Part shown: piece after piece, positions 9,635 through 17,566 of the stretch
Layout: every line of letters begins with the position of its first letter
Numbering within the stretch: the stretch's first letter is position 1
NCBI RefSeq assembly: GCF_000236565.1
Contig: NZ_AHAM01000187.1
Location: forward strand, 1 to 34,106
Reading direction: 5' to 3'
Origin: Mesorhizobium alhagi CCNWXJ12-2
GTDB taxonomy: Bacteria; Pseudomonadota; Alphaproteobacteria; Rhizobiales; Rhizobiaceae
DNA: 34,106 bases
Position numbers and translations under genes: made by a program
Notes under the pieces: generated by a model
Databases searched by the model: none
What the model saw: only the letters and a program-made list of their open reading frames with translations
Told to the model about the DNA's origin: nothing

Positions 9635-9925
9635 ATGATCCAGTTGATCGCACCCGGTTGGTACAACGACTTCGCCGACGAACTGCACGAAATGCACCGT
9701 CTGCGCTACCGCGTTTTCAAGGAGCGGCTCGGCTGGGACGTGCGGACGAATGCCGGCTACGAGATCGATTCCTTTGATGCATTGAAGCCGCATTATCTGA
9801 TCTTGCGTCCGACGGTCGTGTCGACGGGTGCGTCCGACTGCTTCCGTCGAACGGGCCGACGATGCTTCGCGACACTTTTCCGGTGCTGTTGGAGGGGAAG
9901 ACCGCGCCCGGGGAACCGAGCGTCT
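9635..9925 (+). pseudogene. traI: LuxI-type acyl-homoserine-lactone synthase, broken
   Basis: Starts at ATG 9635 after a GGAGG ribosome site. The N-terminal half of an autoinducer synthase is clear: DELHEMHRLRYRVFKERLGW, DVRTNAGYEIDSFDALKPHY and LILR. A one- or two-base shift at about 9809 moves the frame to DGRVDGCVRLLPSNGPTMLR, then DTFPVLLEGKTAPGEPSVW. There the family should continue with the ESSRF motif and about 100 more residues, but the sequence changes to a DUF2285-like fragment. The conserved N-terminal Arg, Phe, Trp and Asp residues are present, but the acyl-chain half is gone, so no signal can be made from this gene. Confidence 0.85.
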
Positions 9926-10117
9926 GGCCGTCCTGCAGGTGCTCGACGGTTCGCTTGCGGCCGGGAAATCGCCGAAGCGCTGATTGGCGAACCGCAGATC
10001 CAGGCCGACCGAGTAGATCCTCGTGATCATCTGCGTGACTGCATCCGGCGCGCCATTCGGCGCGGCCATGCGCTCATGGTTGGCGGGTACAGGGACTTCC
10101 TTGCTCGAAAGGGGTAA
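9925..10117 (+). pseudogene. DUF2285 C-terminal fragment fused to luxI remnant
   Basis: After the LuxI homology ends, one frame gives ERLAVLQVLDGSLA. A shift at about 9955 then gives REIAEALIGEPQIQADRVDP, RDHLRDCIRRAIRRGHALMV and GGYRDFL to the stop at 10117. The last part has the RxxLRRAxxLMxGGYRDLL ending typical of DUF2285 proteins, the family of the FseA C-terminal part and QseM in Mesorhizobium symbiosis islands. In R7A a second traI is followed by genes whose products join into FseA by ribosomal frameshifting. This could therefore be a deletion scar between traI and the FseA-type gene; that link is inference. Confidence 0.55.
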
Positions 10118-10137
10118 GGGAGCGGACAGCTTGATGG

Positions 10138-10419
10138 TCAACTGGCGAACAAATCCTTGTAGCCGGTCGTGACCATCCAGTTTGCACGGTCGAGATGACT
10201 GCGAAGAGCCTTGCGGGCGCGCTCCGGTTCGCGTGCCGGATCAATGCCGAGGATCAGATGCGCCATCTCTTCTTCGCTGGCGTCGTCGGCGGAAGCGTCC
10301 AGGAGCCTCATGTATGTCGTGAAGTGCGCCTTATCGTAGGCCGTAAGGCTTTCCGACCAGGGGACTTCGTCGGCCAAAGTTGCGCTTTCAATCTCACCGG
10401 TTTCGGTCGGTCGATTCAT
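10138..10419 (-). CDS. qseM: QseM-like quorum-sensing antiactivator
   Basis: A 93-residue DUF2285-type protein, the usual size for QseM. Core: YDKAHFTTYMRLLDASADDA, HLILGIDPAREPERARKALR and SHLDRANWMVTTGYKDLFAS. QseM of Mesorhizobium symbiosis islands binds TraR and FseA and blocks island excision and transfer. The identification rests on family, size, a divergent xre gene with palindromes between them, and a nearby traR. Its C-terminus resembles the fragment just upstream on the other strand (LMVGGYRDFL versus WMVTTGYKDLF). It appears intact, so it could still restrain the neighbouring LuxR. Confidence 0.75.
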   Translation of the reverse strand: MNRPTETGEIESATLADEVPWSESLTAYDKAHFTTYMRLLDASADDASEEEMAHLILGIDPAREPERARKALRSHLDRANWMVTTGYKDLFAS

Positions 10420-10463
10420 GACTGCTGCGAACCTCGCCTGTGCTGTGCTGGAGCTAAGCAGCC

Positions 10464-10480
10464 TATCCCAAAATGGGATA
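10464..10480. promoter_or_regulatory. palindromic operator 1 between qseM and qseC
   Basis: TATCCCA-AAA-TGGGATA is a perfect 17-bp palindrome in the divergent gap, 45 bases before the qseM start and 55 before qseC. Its position suits autoregulation by the XRE protein QseC, which binds paired operators in the homologous R7A gap. Confidence 0.65.
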
Positions 10481-10497
10481 ATCCGAAACCGGGATTA
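10479..10497. promoter_or_regulatory. palindromic operator 2 between qseM and qseC
   Basis: TAATCC-GAAACCG-GGATTA overlaps operator 1 by two bases and shares its TxxTCC / GGATxA half-site pattern. Two adjacent sites of slightly different quality fit a bistable switch in which QseC occupies one site before the other. This role is inferred from the known R7A arrangement. Confidence 0.6.
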
Positions 10498-10534
10498 GTC
10501 GGTGAGCCGGTCTTTAACTGACCGGATCACCTGC

Positions 10535-10768
10535 ATGCCAAAATCTCTTCGATCGCCCCGCCACCAGCGGTTTCTGGCCCAGCTAATTTCGTTACGCAAG
10601 GCGAAAGGCCTGACCCAGGAGCAGGTGGCTGAGAAGCTTGGTCGTCCGCAATCTTTCGTGGCCAAATACGAGGGTGGAGAGCGGCGTCTCGATGTCGTTG
10701 AGTTTCTCGACGTCACTGCGGCGCTTGACACTGATCCGTGCGAGATTCTGTCCAGCCTCCAGTTATAG
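10535..10768 (+). CDS. qseC: QseC-like XRE-family regulator
   Basis: A 77-residue single-domain helix-turn-helix protein: RFLAQLISLRKAKGLTQEQV, AEKLGRPQSFVAKYEGGERR and LDVVEFLDVTAAL. The recognition helix is PQSFVAKYE. Size and divergent orientation to qseM match QseC of Mesorhizobium islands, which represses or activates qseM through operators in the shared gap. I chose ATG 10535 (MPKSLRS, the family's usual start); the frame is open to 10502. No strong ribosome site is seen. The gene looks intact. Confidence 0.75.
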   Translation: MPKSLRSPRHQRFLAQLISLRKAKGLTQEQVAEKLGRPQSFVAKYEGGERRLDVVEFLDVTAALDTDPCEILSSLQL

Positions 10769-10823
10769 TGGGCGTCCGCGCCTTGCGGCGGTAAGCCGAG
10801 CCCGCTTTCCTTCGGCAGCCTCA

Positions 10824-10862
10824 GGCGGCCGTCCGGCAGCCTGTCGGCTGCTGACGGCCGCC
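10824..10862. terminator. hairpin between convergent qseC and proB remnant
   Basis: Outer arms GGCGGCCGTC / GACGGCCGCC (perfect, 10 bp) enclose an inner stem GCAGCC / GGCTGC with a TGTC loop. It lies 56 bases after the qseC stop and 33 before the proB-remnant stop, so it could serve both convergent genes. No T-run follows. Confidence 0.5.
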
Positions 10863-10894
10863 GTCCAAATAACGGCGCACTTCACCTAGGGCGC

Positions 10895-11750
10895 TTAGTT
10901 GGCACAGGTGTCGCAGGGACCCCTGCCTGTGGCGGACTGAATGAACCATGTTGCTGGCCCACCATTCTCGATCGCGGCGAGCGGGTAAGGCTTGTTTCCT
11001 TTGGCAATGACCATTTCGCAGCCCGCGTCCATGGCTATCCTTGCTGCCTTCAATTTGGTCACCATGCCACCTGAACTATGGCGAGCGGACGAATGAGCGG
11101 CCATAGCCTCAATCTCGGGAGTAATGCATCGCACCTCTTTCACCAGTCGGGCCGATGGGTTGTCGTGTGGATCTTTCGTGAAGAGGCCGTCCACATCCGA
11201 AAGCAGAATAAGAACGTCGGCGTTTACAATGTCCGCGACCCGTGCCGCTAGCCGATCGTTTTTCGCCAAGACAGATCTCGGCGGTTGCGGTCGCGTCGTT
11301 CTCGTTGATAACGGGCACAGCGCCGGCCTTGAGAAGTTGTTCAAGGGTCAACTGTGCATTGAGACGGCGATGCTGGTTTTCTATATCTTGACCGGTCAAT
11401 AACACTTGCCCCAGGCCAAGCCCATGGCGTTTCAAATTCTGTTCATAGGCACGCATAAGTCGAGCCTGACCAATCGCGGGCGGCCGTTTGCTTCTCCTCA
11501 ATTCGCAGAGGCCTGTCCCAATGATTGTAGTGACATGATCCAACCGCGACAGCACCGGAGGTGACGATGATCACCTGTTGCCCGCGTTTGAAAAATCGGA
11601 CGATATCTTTCAGCGCTTCCAGCCAAGGACCGCGTACCTCTCCGAGGTGCGCATCGGCAATCAATGCGGAGCCAATCTTAACGATCAGCCGGCGAGCCGA
11701 AAGCAATCGGACCGCGCTCGTTATTGCTGGCAATGAGTTTTTCTCCACTA
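10895..11750 (-). pseudogene. proB: glutamate 5-kinase, frameshifted and cut off by IS5
   Basis: ProB phosphorylates glutamate in proline synthesis. The minus strand reads ARRLIVKIGSALIADAHLGE, IVRFFKRGQQVIIVTSGAVA (the amino acid kinase nucleotide site), then after a shift near 11510 LMRAYEQNLKRHGLGLGQVL, LTGQDIENQHRRLNAQLTLE and VPVINENDATATAEI. After another shift near 11270 it reads NDRLAARVADIVNADVLILL, SDVDGLF and KLKAARIAMDAGCEMVIAKG. The C-terminal PUA domain is missing, as in short ProB forms. Coding begins with a possible GTG near 11745, immediately beside the IS5 left end at 11752, which removes any promoter. Dead gene. Confidence 0.85.
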
Positions 11751-11751
11751 A

Positions 11752-12919
11752 CAGGCTGTTGAAAAAGGGCTCGCGGCGATGCTGTGAGCGTGATTCAGTT
11801 TCTCCGGAGAGATTCGGAGAACAAGGCATGCGCGGCGGGGACGAACGGTCTGGCGAGTTGTTCAGTTATGTTGATCTCGATGCGCGGGTGCGGCGCGATC
11901 ATCCGTTGCGCCGCATTCGGGGGATTGTGAACGAGGCGCTGGCGACGTTGGAGCAAGACTTGGCGGCGCTGTATTCGCCGATGGGGCGGCCTTCGATCCC
12001 GCCGGAAAAGCTGCTGCGAGCGATGCTGCTGCAGGCGTTCTACTCGATCCGATCGGAGCGGCTTTTGATGGAGCGGCTGGAATACGACCTTCTGTTCCGC
12101 TGGTTCGTCGGCATCGGCGTCGATGACGCGGCCTGGGACCATTCGGTGTTCTCGAAGAACCGCAACCGGTTGCTGGAAGGTGACATCGCGGCGAAGTTCT
12201 TAGGCGCGGTGCTGGCGCAGCCCAAGGTGAAGAAGCTTCTGTCTACGGACCACTTCTCGGTCGACGGCACACTGACCGAGGCGTGGGCGTCGATGAAGAG
12301 CGTCAAACCGAAGGACGGCTCGGGCGAGCCGCCGGCTGAAGGCGGCGGGCGAAACGCGGAAGCGGACTTCCACGGCCACAAGCGCTCGAACGACACCCAT
12401 GCCTCGACTACCGATCCGGATGCCTGGCTCTATCGCAAGGGCAAAGGCAAGGAGACCAAGTTGTGCTTCATGGGACATGGCTTGATGGAGAACCGCCATG
12501 GCCTGCTGGTCGACGCCTGCTTGACGCTGGCTGACGGGCATGCCGAACGGGTAGTGGCACTGCACATGATCGAGCCTCGCGCCGACCGGCCACAGGCGAT
12601 CACGCTCGGCGCGGACAAGGCCTACGACGCGGAAGACTTCGTCAATGAGCTGCGCTCGATGCGGGTGACGCCGCACGTGGCGCAGAACCTGAGCGGCCGC
12701 AGTTCCGCGATCGACGGGCGCACGACGCGGCATGGCGGCTATGCCGTCAGCCAGCGCATCAGGAAGCGCATCGAAGAGGCGTTCGGTTGGATTAAGGTCG
12801 TCGCCGGCCAGCACAAGACCAGGTTCCGCGGCCGCGACCGTGTCGGATGGGCCTTCACCTTCGCAGCCGCCGCCTACAATCTGGTGCGACTGCCCAAGCT
12901 CATGGCGGAGACCGGCTGA
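11752..12919 (+). mobile_element. IS5-family element, complete transposase, right end missing
   Basis: Begins with CAGGCTGTTGAAAAAGGG directly next to the proB remnant (target context CTAA). No inverted copy of this end (CCCTTTTTCAACAGCCTG) was found downstream of the transposase, so the right end appears deleted. The left 460 bases are repeated at 2167-2626. Confidence 0.75.
11828..12919 (+). CDS. IS5-family DDE transposase
   Basis: 363 residues, full length for this subgroup. MRGGDERSGELFSYVDLDAR starts at ATG 11828, with GGAGAAC upstream. The N-terminal DUF772 part has PSIPPEKLLRAMLLQAFYSI, RSERLLMERL and WDHSVFSKNRNRLLEGD. The DDE catalytic domain has FSVDGTLTEAWAS (first Asp), ITLGADKAYDAEDFV (second Asp) and RIRKRIEEAFGWIKVVAGQH (Glu). 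The reading frame has no internal stop. The frame is open upstream to 11561 across the proB boundary, which is accidental. Its stop overlaps the ATG of the next gene (TGATG). The transposase may be functional in trans even though this copy lacks a right end. Confidence 0.9.
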   Translation: MRGGDERSGELFSYVDLDARVRRDHPLRRIRGIVNEALATLEQDLAALYSPMGRPSIPPEKLLRAMLLQAFYSIRSERLLMERLEYDLLFRWFVGIGVDDAAWDHSVFSKNRNRLLEGDIAAKFLGAVLAQPKVKKLLSTDHFSVDGTLTEAWASMKSVKPKDGSGEPPAEGGGRNAEADFHGHKRSNDTHASTTDPDAWLYRKGKGKETKLCFMGHGLMENRHGLLVDACLTLADGHAERVVALHMIEPRADRPQAITLGADKAYDAEDFVNELRSMRVTPHVAQNLSGRSSAIDGRTTRHGGYAVSQRIRKRIEEAFGWIKVVAGQHKTRFRGRDRVGWAFTFAAAAYNLVRLPKLMAETG

Positions 12920-13521
12920 TGGCTAAGGTTCCCGGCTTCGCCACGGCCTTTGCCGGCCGCTGGCGCATCGTCGAGATGGATGTTTGGGATAATGACTTCC
13001 TCGATCTCGTCGAGGAAGCGCATCTGACATTCAAAGGCTCGGCGGATGGCGAGATCGCCTTCGGCGCACTCAACGGCTTCCTCGATGTCCGATATGGCAC
13101 CCGCGATGGCTCAGCCTGCGCGGAGTTCTCATGGGAGGGGCATGATGAGAATGACCCAGCCTGTGGCCGCGGCTGGGTTGTCTTTGGCACTGCAGGCCGC
13201 CTCGTCGGCCACTTCTACATCCACAACGCCGACGATTCAGGCTTCGTTTGCGAAAGAGCCTGCAAAGATTCTGTGAAATTACCTGTAGGATCTGCTGCAC
13301 CATTTAATTGCCGGTGGCGTGCGTGGTGCGGCTCAAGGATTTCGGAGCAGGTGCGATGTTCGAGGGATGCCAGGTTGACCCATTCTGTGATCCTGCTGGC
13401 GAGAGCTGGTAGTGGCCTCGCCTCACGGGGATGCGCATGCGACATTTCGATTTACCCGCGCTCCCCTGGACAGCCTGCACAAGGAGGAGGTGGGCAGCTG
13501 GTCCTTGAAATGTCCGCCTGA
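12919..13521 (+). CDS. conserved hypothetical, probably with a foreign C-terminal tail
   Basis: ATG 12919 overlaps the transposase stop. The first ~115 residues are well-formed protein: VPGFATAFAGRWRIVEMDVW, DNDFLDLVEEAHLTFKGSAD, FGALNGFLDVRYGTRDGSAC, AEFSWEGHDENDPACGRGWV and GRLVGHFYIHNADDSGFVCE. I recall related short hypothetical proteins in Rhizobiales, but no function. They normally end about here; the rest to 13521 (KDSVKLPVGS onward) is low-complexity and overlaps the end of the minus-strand kinase gene. A deletion probably removed the native stop at about 13262. It could be a passenger of the IS5 element or a resident gene whose promoter was replaced by it. Confidence 0.65.
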   Translation: MAKVPGFATAFAGRWRIVEMDVWDNDFLDLVEEAHLTFKGSADGEIAFGALNGFLDVRYGTRDGSACAEFSWEGHDENDPACGRGWVVFGTAGRLVGHFYIHNADDSGFVCERACKDSVKLPVGSAAPFNCRWRAWCGSRISEQVRCSRDARLTHSVILLARAGSGLASRGCACDISIYPRSPGQPAQGGGGQLVLEMSA

Positions 13522-14510
13522 CGCAGGCCTGCCTGCTCGGCCTCGAGGCGCAGATTCTGCCTGGGCCGCGGACCGATCTGCTGGATCACCATCCCGGCCG
13601 CCAACGAGCCGAGATCGCCGCAATCCTGGAGGCTGCGCCCGGTCGTGTAGCCGTACAGGAATCCCGCGGCATAAAGATCGCCGGCGCCGGTGGTATCGAC
13701 CAGTTCCCTGATCGCCCTCGCCTTGATGATGACGGTCTCGTCGCCGCGCACGATCACCGAGCCTTTTTCCGAGCGGGTGACGGCGGCGATCTTGCAATCC
13801 TTGCGGATCGCGGCCAGCGCCTCGTCGAAGGACGCGGTCTGGTAGAGCGATTTGATCTCGTGGCTGTTGGCGAAGACGATGTCGACGGTGCCCGAGCGCA
13901 TGAGGTCGAGGAACTCGTCGCGGTAGCGGTCGACGCAGAAGGAATCCGACAGCGTCATCGACACTTCGCGCCCGGCAGCATGCGCCAGCCTGGCGGTCTG
14001 CCGGATTGCCTCCTTGGCGCGCGGCGGATCCCAGAGATAACCCTCGAAATAGGTGACCTTGGCGCCGGCGGCCTTGTCGGCCTCGACGTCTTCCGGGCCG
14101 AGTTCGACGCAGGCGCCGAGATAGGTGTTCATCGAGCGCTCGCCGTCTGCCGTCACGAAGATCATTGAACGGGCGGTGGGCGGCTCGCCTTGGAGCGGCT
14201 TGGTGTCGAAGGCCACGCCCTGGGCATGGATGTCGTGGGTGTAGATCTCGCCGAGCGTGTCGTTCGACACCTTGCCGAAAAAGGATGCGCGGCCGCCGAA
14301 ACTCGCGACGCCGGCAGCGGTGTTGCCGGCGCTGCCGCCCGAAGCTTCGATCGCCGGTCCCATGCGGCTGTAAAGCAGTTCGGCGCGCCTGGCGTCGATG
14401 AGGTTCATCGCGCCCTTGATGATGCCGTTGCTTTCGAGGAAAGCCTCGTCGCACTGCGCGATGATGTCGACAATGGCATTACCGATGCAAAGCACGTCAT
14501 ATTCCGGCAT
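13452..14510 (-). CDS. adenosine kinase / PfkB-family sugar kinase
   Basis: PfkB/ribokinase-fold kinase, closest in my recognition to rhizobial adenosine kinases that convert adenosine to AMP. Seen: YDVLCIGNAIVDIIAQCDEA at the start, the ribokinase signature ASGGSAGNTAAGVASFGGRA, and near the C-terminus the anion-hole and catalytic-base motif LVDTTGAGDLYAAGFLYGYT. ATG 14510 is preferred over 14528 because GGAGA lies about eight bases upstream. The final ~20 residues (ADISRTSCPPPPCAGC) look foreign, and relatives end near EAEQAGLL, so the 3' end was probably altered by a rearrangement. It is the last gene of the glyA-metK operon, 105 bases after metK, where it could clear adenosine derived from S-adenosylhomocysteine. 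Confidence 0.8.
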   Translation of the reverse strand: MPEYDVLCIGNAIVDIIAQCDEAFLESNGIIKGAMNLIDARRAELLYSRMGPAIEASGGSAGNTAAGVASFGGRASFFGKVSNDTLGEIYTHDIHAQGVAFDTKPLQGEPPTARSMIFVTADGERSMNTYLGACVELGPEDVEADKAAGAKVTYFEGYLWDPPRAKEAIRQTARLAHAAGREVSMTLSDSFCVDRYRDEFLDLMRSGTVDIVFANSHEIKSLYQTASFDEALAAIRKDCKIAAVTRSEKGSVIVRGDETVIIKARAIRELVDTTGAGDLYAAGFLYGYTTGRSLQDCGDLGSLAAGMVIQQIGPRPRQNLRLEAEQAGLRQADISRTSCPPPPCAGCPGERG

Positions 14511-14615
14511 CAATGTCTCCGCCAACAACTAACGGTTTTCTGCCATGCCGGCCGGGCGCGGCTCTAGCGAGTTGGAATGGGCGCCTCCGCATGGCGATCG
14601 ATCCGGCGTCGGCCC

Positions 14616-15791
14616 TCACGCGGCAGCGAGTCCTGCCTCGCGCCGCAAGTCGTCGGCTCTGTCCGTCCTCTCCCAGGTGAACTCAGGCTCTTCACGGCCG
14701 AAGTGCCCGTATGTCGCGGTCTTGCGGTATATCGGGCGTAAGAGATCAAGCATCTTGATAATGCCCTTCGGTCTGAGATCGAACAGCTCAAGAATGAGGC
14801 GCTCGATCCTTTCTTCCTCAATCCTCGCGGTCCCGAAAGTATTGACCAGGACAGAAACCGGAGTGGCCACGCCGATCGCGTAAGCAAGCTGAACCTCGCA
14901 GACCTCCGCAAGTCCGCCAGCAACGATATTCTTCGCGACATACCGGGCCGCATAGGCAGCCGAGCGGTCAACCTTGGATGGGTCCTTGCCCGAAAAGGCG
15001 CCGCCGCCGTGACGCCCCATCCCGCCGTAGGAATCGACGATGATCTTGCGTCCAGTGAGGCCGCAGTCGCCGCGCGGCCCACCGACCACGAACCGCCCCG
15101 TTGGATTGACCAAGAACTTGGTCCCCGTCGTATCCAAGTGGGGCCGCAAGACCGGCTTTATGATCTCCTCAATGACGCCTTCCCGGACTGCTTCATGTGA
15201 GATCTCCTCGTCATGCTGCGTCGACAGGACTATGGTATCCAGCGCCACCGGGCGGAGACCTTCATAGCGTACGGACACTTGAGACTTCACGTCCGGGCGC
15301 AGCCAGCTAAGCTGTCCCGCCTTCCGGATCTCTGCCTGCCTTTTCGTCAAGCGGTGGGCGAGCTGGATCGGCAAGGGCATCAGCGAATCGGTGTCGCTGC
15401 ATGCAAACCCGAACATGAGGCCCTGATCCCCCGCTCCCTGGTCCAGATCCAGTCCTCGTCCCTCGTCAACGCCCTGGCTAATGTCGGGCGACTGCTCGGT
15501 GAGGGCTACAACGACCGCGCAACACCGACCGTCAAAGCCGATGGCATCCTCATCGTATCCAATATCGACAATCGTATCGCGGGCAACTTGGCTGTAGTCG
15601 ATCCGCGCCTCGCTGGTGATCTCGCCAGCCAGAACGACCATCCCTGTCTTCACCAACGCTTCACAAGCGACGCGCGCCTTCGGATCGTTGCGGAGAATCG
15701 CATCGAGGATGGCATCCGAAACATTGTCGGCCAACTTATCCGGATGGCCCGCGCCGACGGATTCGGAAGAGAATACGAACTGCCTAGCCAT
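14616..15791 (-). CDS. metK: S-adenosylmethionine synthetase
   Basis: Makes SAM from methionine and ATP. 391 residues starting [20 protein letters not shown] (His-Pro-Asp ATP loop), followed by [20 protein letters not shown], the SAM synthetase signature GAGDQG, the P-loop-like [20 protein letters not shown], and the C-terminal [13 protein letters not shown]. Complete and without frameshifts. The start at 15791 matches the family; the frame is open upstream to 15953 into glyA. It lies 52 bases after glyA on the same strand. Probably a second copy beside a housekeeping metK elsewhere in the genome, since this region is accessory; that is inference. Confidence 0.93.
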   Translation of the reverse strand: MARQFVFSSESVGAGHPDKLADNVSDAILDAILRNDPKARVACEALVKTGMVVLAGEITSEARIDYSQVARDTIVDIGYDEDAIGFDGRCCAVVVALTEQSPDISQGVDEGRGLDLDQGAGDQGLMFGFACSDTDSLMPLPIQLAHRLTKRQAEIRKAGQLSWLRPDVKSQVSVRYEGLRPVALDTIVLSTQHDEEISHEAVREGVIEEIIKPVLRPHLDTTGTKFLVNPTGRFVVGGPRGDCGLTGRKIIVDSYGGMGRHGGGAFSGKDPSKVDRSAAYAARYVAKNIVAGGLAEVCEVQLAYAIGVATPVSVLVNTFGTARIEEERIERLILELFDLRPKGIIKMLDLLRPIYRKTATYGHFGREEPEFTWERTDRADDLRREAGLAAA

Positions 15792-15843
15792 GGAATGCCT
15801 CGCTTTGGTTGCTGGAGTTGGATGGGGCTTTGGTTCGCCCGCC

Positions 15844-17181
15844 TTACCTGTCGGTGATGCCAGGGACCTCGAACGCAGCGCAGAAGTCCGCAACGTCTCT
15901 TCGCACGCTGGCATGAACATCTGGGTCGTCGGGCTGGCGGCAGACCAAGTCAATGAAAGCGGCGATCTGCACCATTTCCCCCTCCCGCATGCCCATGGAC
16001 GTCACTGCTGGCGACCCCAAGCGAATCCCGCTTGTGACCGCCGGATCGCGCGGGTCGCCCGGCACCATATTAAAGTTCGTAATGATGCCTGCCCTTGCCA
16101 ATCGCTCGGCATAGGCTTTGCCCGACAGGGGTCGATCGCGAAGATCAAGGATCAGCATGTGATTGTCAGTCCCGCCGGTGACCAGGTCATAACCTCGGTC
16201 CAGAAGCGCCTCGGCCAGAGCCTTGGCATTCTTGACGATCTGCTGACCGTAGCTACGGAAGGACGGGTTCGCGGCTTCCTGCAAAGCGACAGCTAGCCCG
16301 GCGATGATATTCATGTGGGGCCCGCCTTGCAGGTGAGGGAAGACCGCGCGATCTATACGTCTTGCGAGATTGTACTTGCTCTTCGAATGGTACAGCGCTT
16401 GATAGCGGTCTTCATTCCTTGACAAAATGAAGCCTCCGCGTGGACCGCGGATCGACTTGTGAGACGTGCTGCTGACGACGTCGCAATGGCGCACGGGGTT
16501 GGGATGCGCTCCTGCGACGATCAGGCCGCTGATGTGCGCAATGTCCGCCACGAGATAGGAATTCGCCTCCAGAGCGATTTCGGCCATTGCCGCGTAGTCA
16601 AAGGCACGCGGATAAGCTGTTCCGCCGACCCAAATGAGTTTCGGCCTTTCCCGCTTGGCTGTCTCGCGCAGGCGGTCATAGTCAATTTGCTGCGTCTTTT
16701 CGTGCAGCCCATAGGGGACTCGTTGATAATCAGTCCCGGAAAAGTTGATGGCCCAACCATGAGTCAGATGGCCCCCTTCCGGGATGGGCAAGCCCATGAC
16801 CTTGTCACCGGGGCTCAAAAGCGCGCGATAGACGGCCTGGTTGGCCGGGGAGCCGGAATAAGGCTGGACGTTGGCGTGTTCGCTGCCAAATAATGTTTTC
16901 AAGCGCTCAATGGCGAGCTTCTCAAGCTCATCGACGATCTCGTTTCCCGCGTAGTAGCGCGCACCCGGGTACCCCTCGGCGTATTTGTTCGTGAAAATCG
17001 AGCCGGTCGCTTCCAGCACGGCCGAGGAAGCAAAGTTCTCAGAAGCGATTAGTTTGAGCGTCGTCCGCTCCTGCCGCTCCTGTCCTAGAAGCAGTTCGTG
17101 AACGCGGCAATCGACCGTGGCCAAGGGAGACAGACCGTAGATGTCGGGCTGCGCGATGGCGCCGCCGGCGGAGTTGTCCAT
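15844..17181 (-). CDS. glyA: serine hydroxymethyltransferase
   Basis: PLP enzyme converting serine and tetrahydrofolate to glycine and 5,10-methylene-THF. 445 residues: [60 protein letters not shown], and the PLP-Lys motif [19 protein letters not shown]. The usual TTTTHKTLRGPRGG is changed to [13 protein letters not shown], with the Lys kept. Also seen: [20 protein letters not shown] and a C-terminal [17 protein letters not shown] 17181 (MDNSAGG) has GGAG 13 bases upstream; a TTG at 17199 is possible. It follows the ArsR-like gene by 28 bases and precedes metK by 52, so the four genes look like one operon. GlyA-derived methylene-THF can feed methionine regeneration for MetK. Confidence 0.93.
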   Translation of the reverse strand: MDNSAGGAIAQPDIYGLSPLATVDCRVHELLLGQERQERTTLKLIASENFASSAVLEATGSIFTNKYAEGYPGARYYAGNEIVDELEKLAIERLKTLFGSEHANVQPYSGSPANQAVYRALLSPGDKVMGLPIPEGGHLTHGWAINFSGTDYQRVPYGLHEKTQQIDYDRLRETAKRERPKLIWVGGTAYPRAFDYAAMAEIALEANSYLVADIAHISGLIVAGAHPNPVRHCDVVSSTSHKSIRGPRGGFILSRNEDRYQALYHSKSKYNLARRIDRAVFPHLQGGPHMNIIAGLAVALQEAANPSFRSYGQQIVKNAKALAEALLDRGYDLVTGGTDNHMLILDLRDRPLSGKAYAERLARAGIITNFNMVPGDPRDPAVTSGIRLGSPAVTSMGMREGEMVQIAAFIDLVCRQPDDPDVHASVRRDVADFCAAFEVPGITDR

Positions 17182-17209
17182 GGTAGTTTCGCGCTCCAAC
17201 TGGATTGAT

Positions 17210-17566
17210 CTATTTCACGATCAAGCAGGCGGTCCCCTTCGACCGCGCGTCTTGTATCGCTTCGAGGCGTTGTAGGTCTCGTTTATGATGCCCATCGCCG
17301 TGGGGCAGGAGATCGACCAAAAATTGAACCAGCCCGCTGTCCTTGCCTCCTGCTTTGAGATGGTATGAGAACCACGGATGTTGTTCGTTGCAGCAAAGAA
17401 AGTCGGCTCTGGCGAGCAGCCGGACGTGTCGCACAACGTGCTTGCGACTCAGATCCAGAATCTCCGCTAGCTCGCAGACAGTTAGGTCCGCATGCGCGCA
17501 AAGGCCCAGGATTCGAAGGCGATCAAGATGCGCTGCCGTCCGTAGGCGACTGACCAGTGTCATCAT
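17210..17566 (-). CDS. ArsR-type regulator, methyltransferase part missing
   Basis: 118 residues with an ArsR/SmtB winged helix-turn-helix: LRILGLCAHADLTVCELAEI, LDLSRKHVVRHVRLLARADF and the wing FLCCNEQHPWFSYHLK. It continues into LQRLEAIQDARSKG, which matches the linker of larger rhizobial proteins where an ArsR domain is fused to a SAM-dependent methyltransferase. Here the methyltransferase domain is absent, ending at LIVK. It may be a truncated or naturally short version. As first gene of the glyA-metK operon it could regulate it. No metal-binding Cys pair is evident in the recognition helix. Confidence 0.75.
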   Translation of the reverse strand: MMTLVSRLRTAAHLDRLRILGLCAHADLTVCELAEILDLSRKHVVRHVRLLARADFLCCNEQHPWFSYHLKAGGKDSGLVQFLVDLLPHGDGHHKRDLQRLEAIQDARSKGTACLIVK

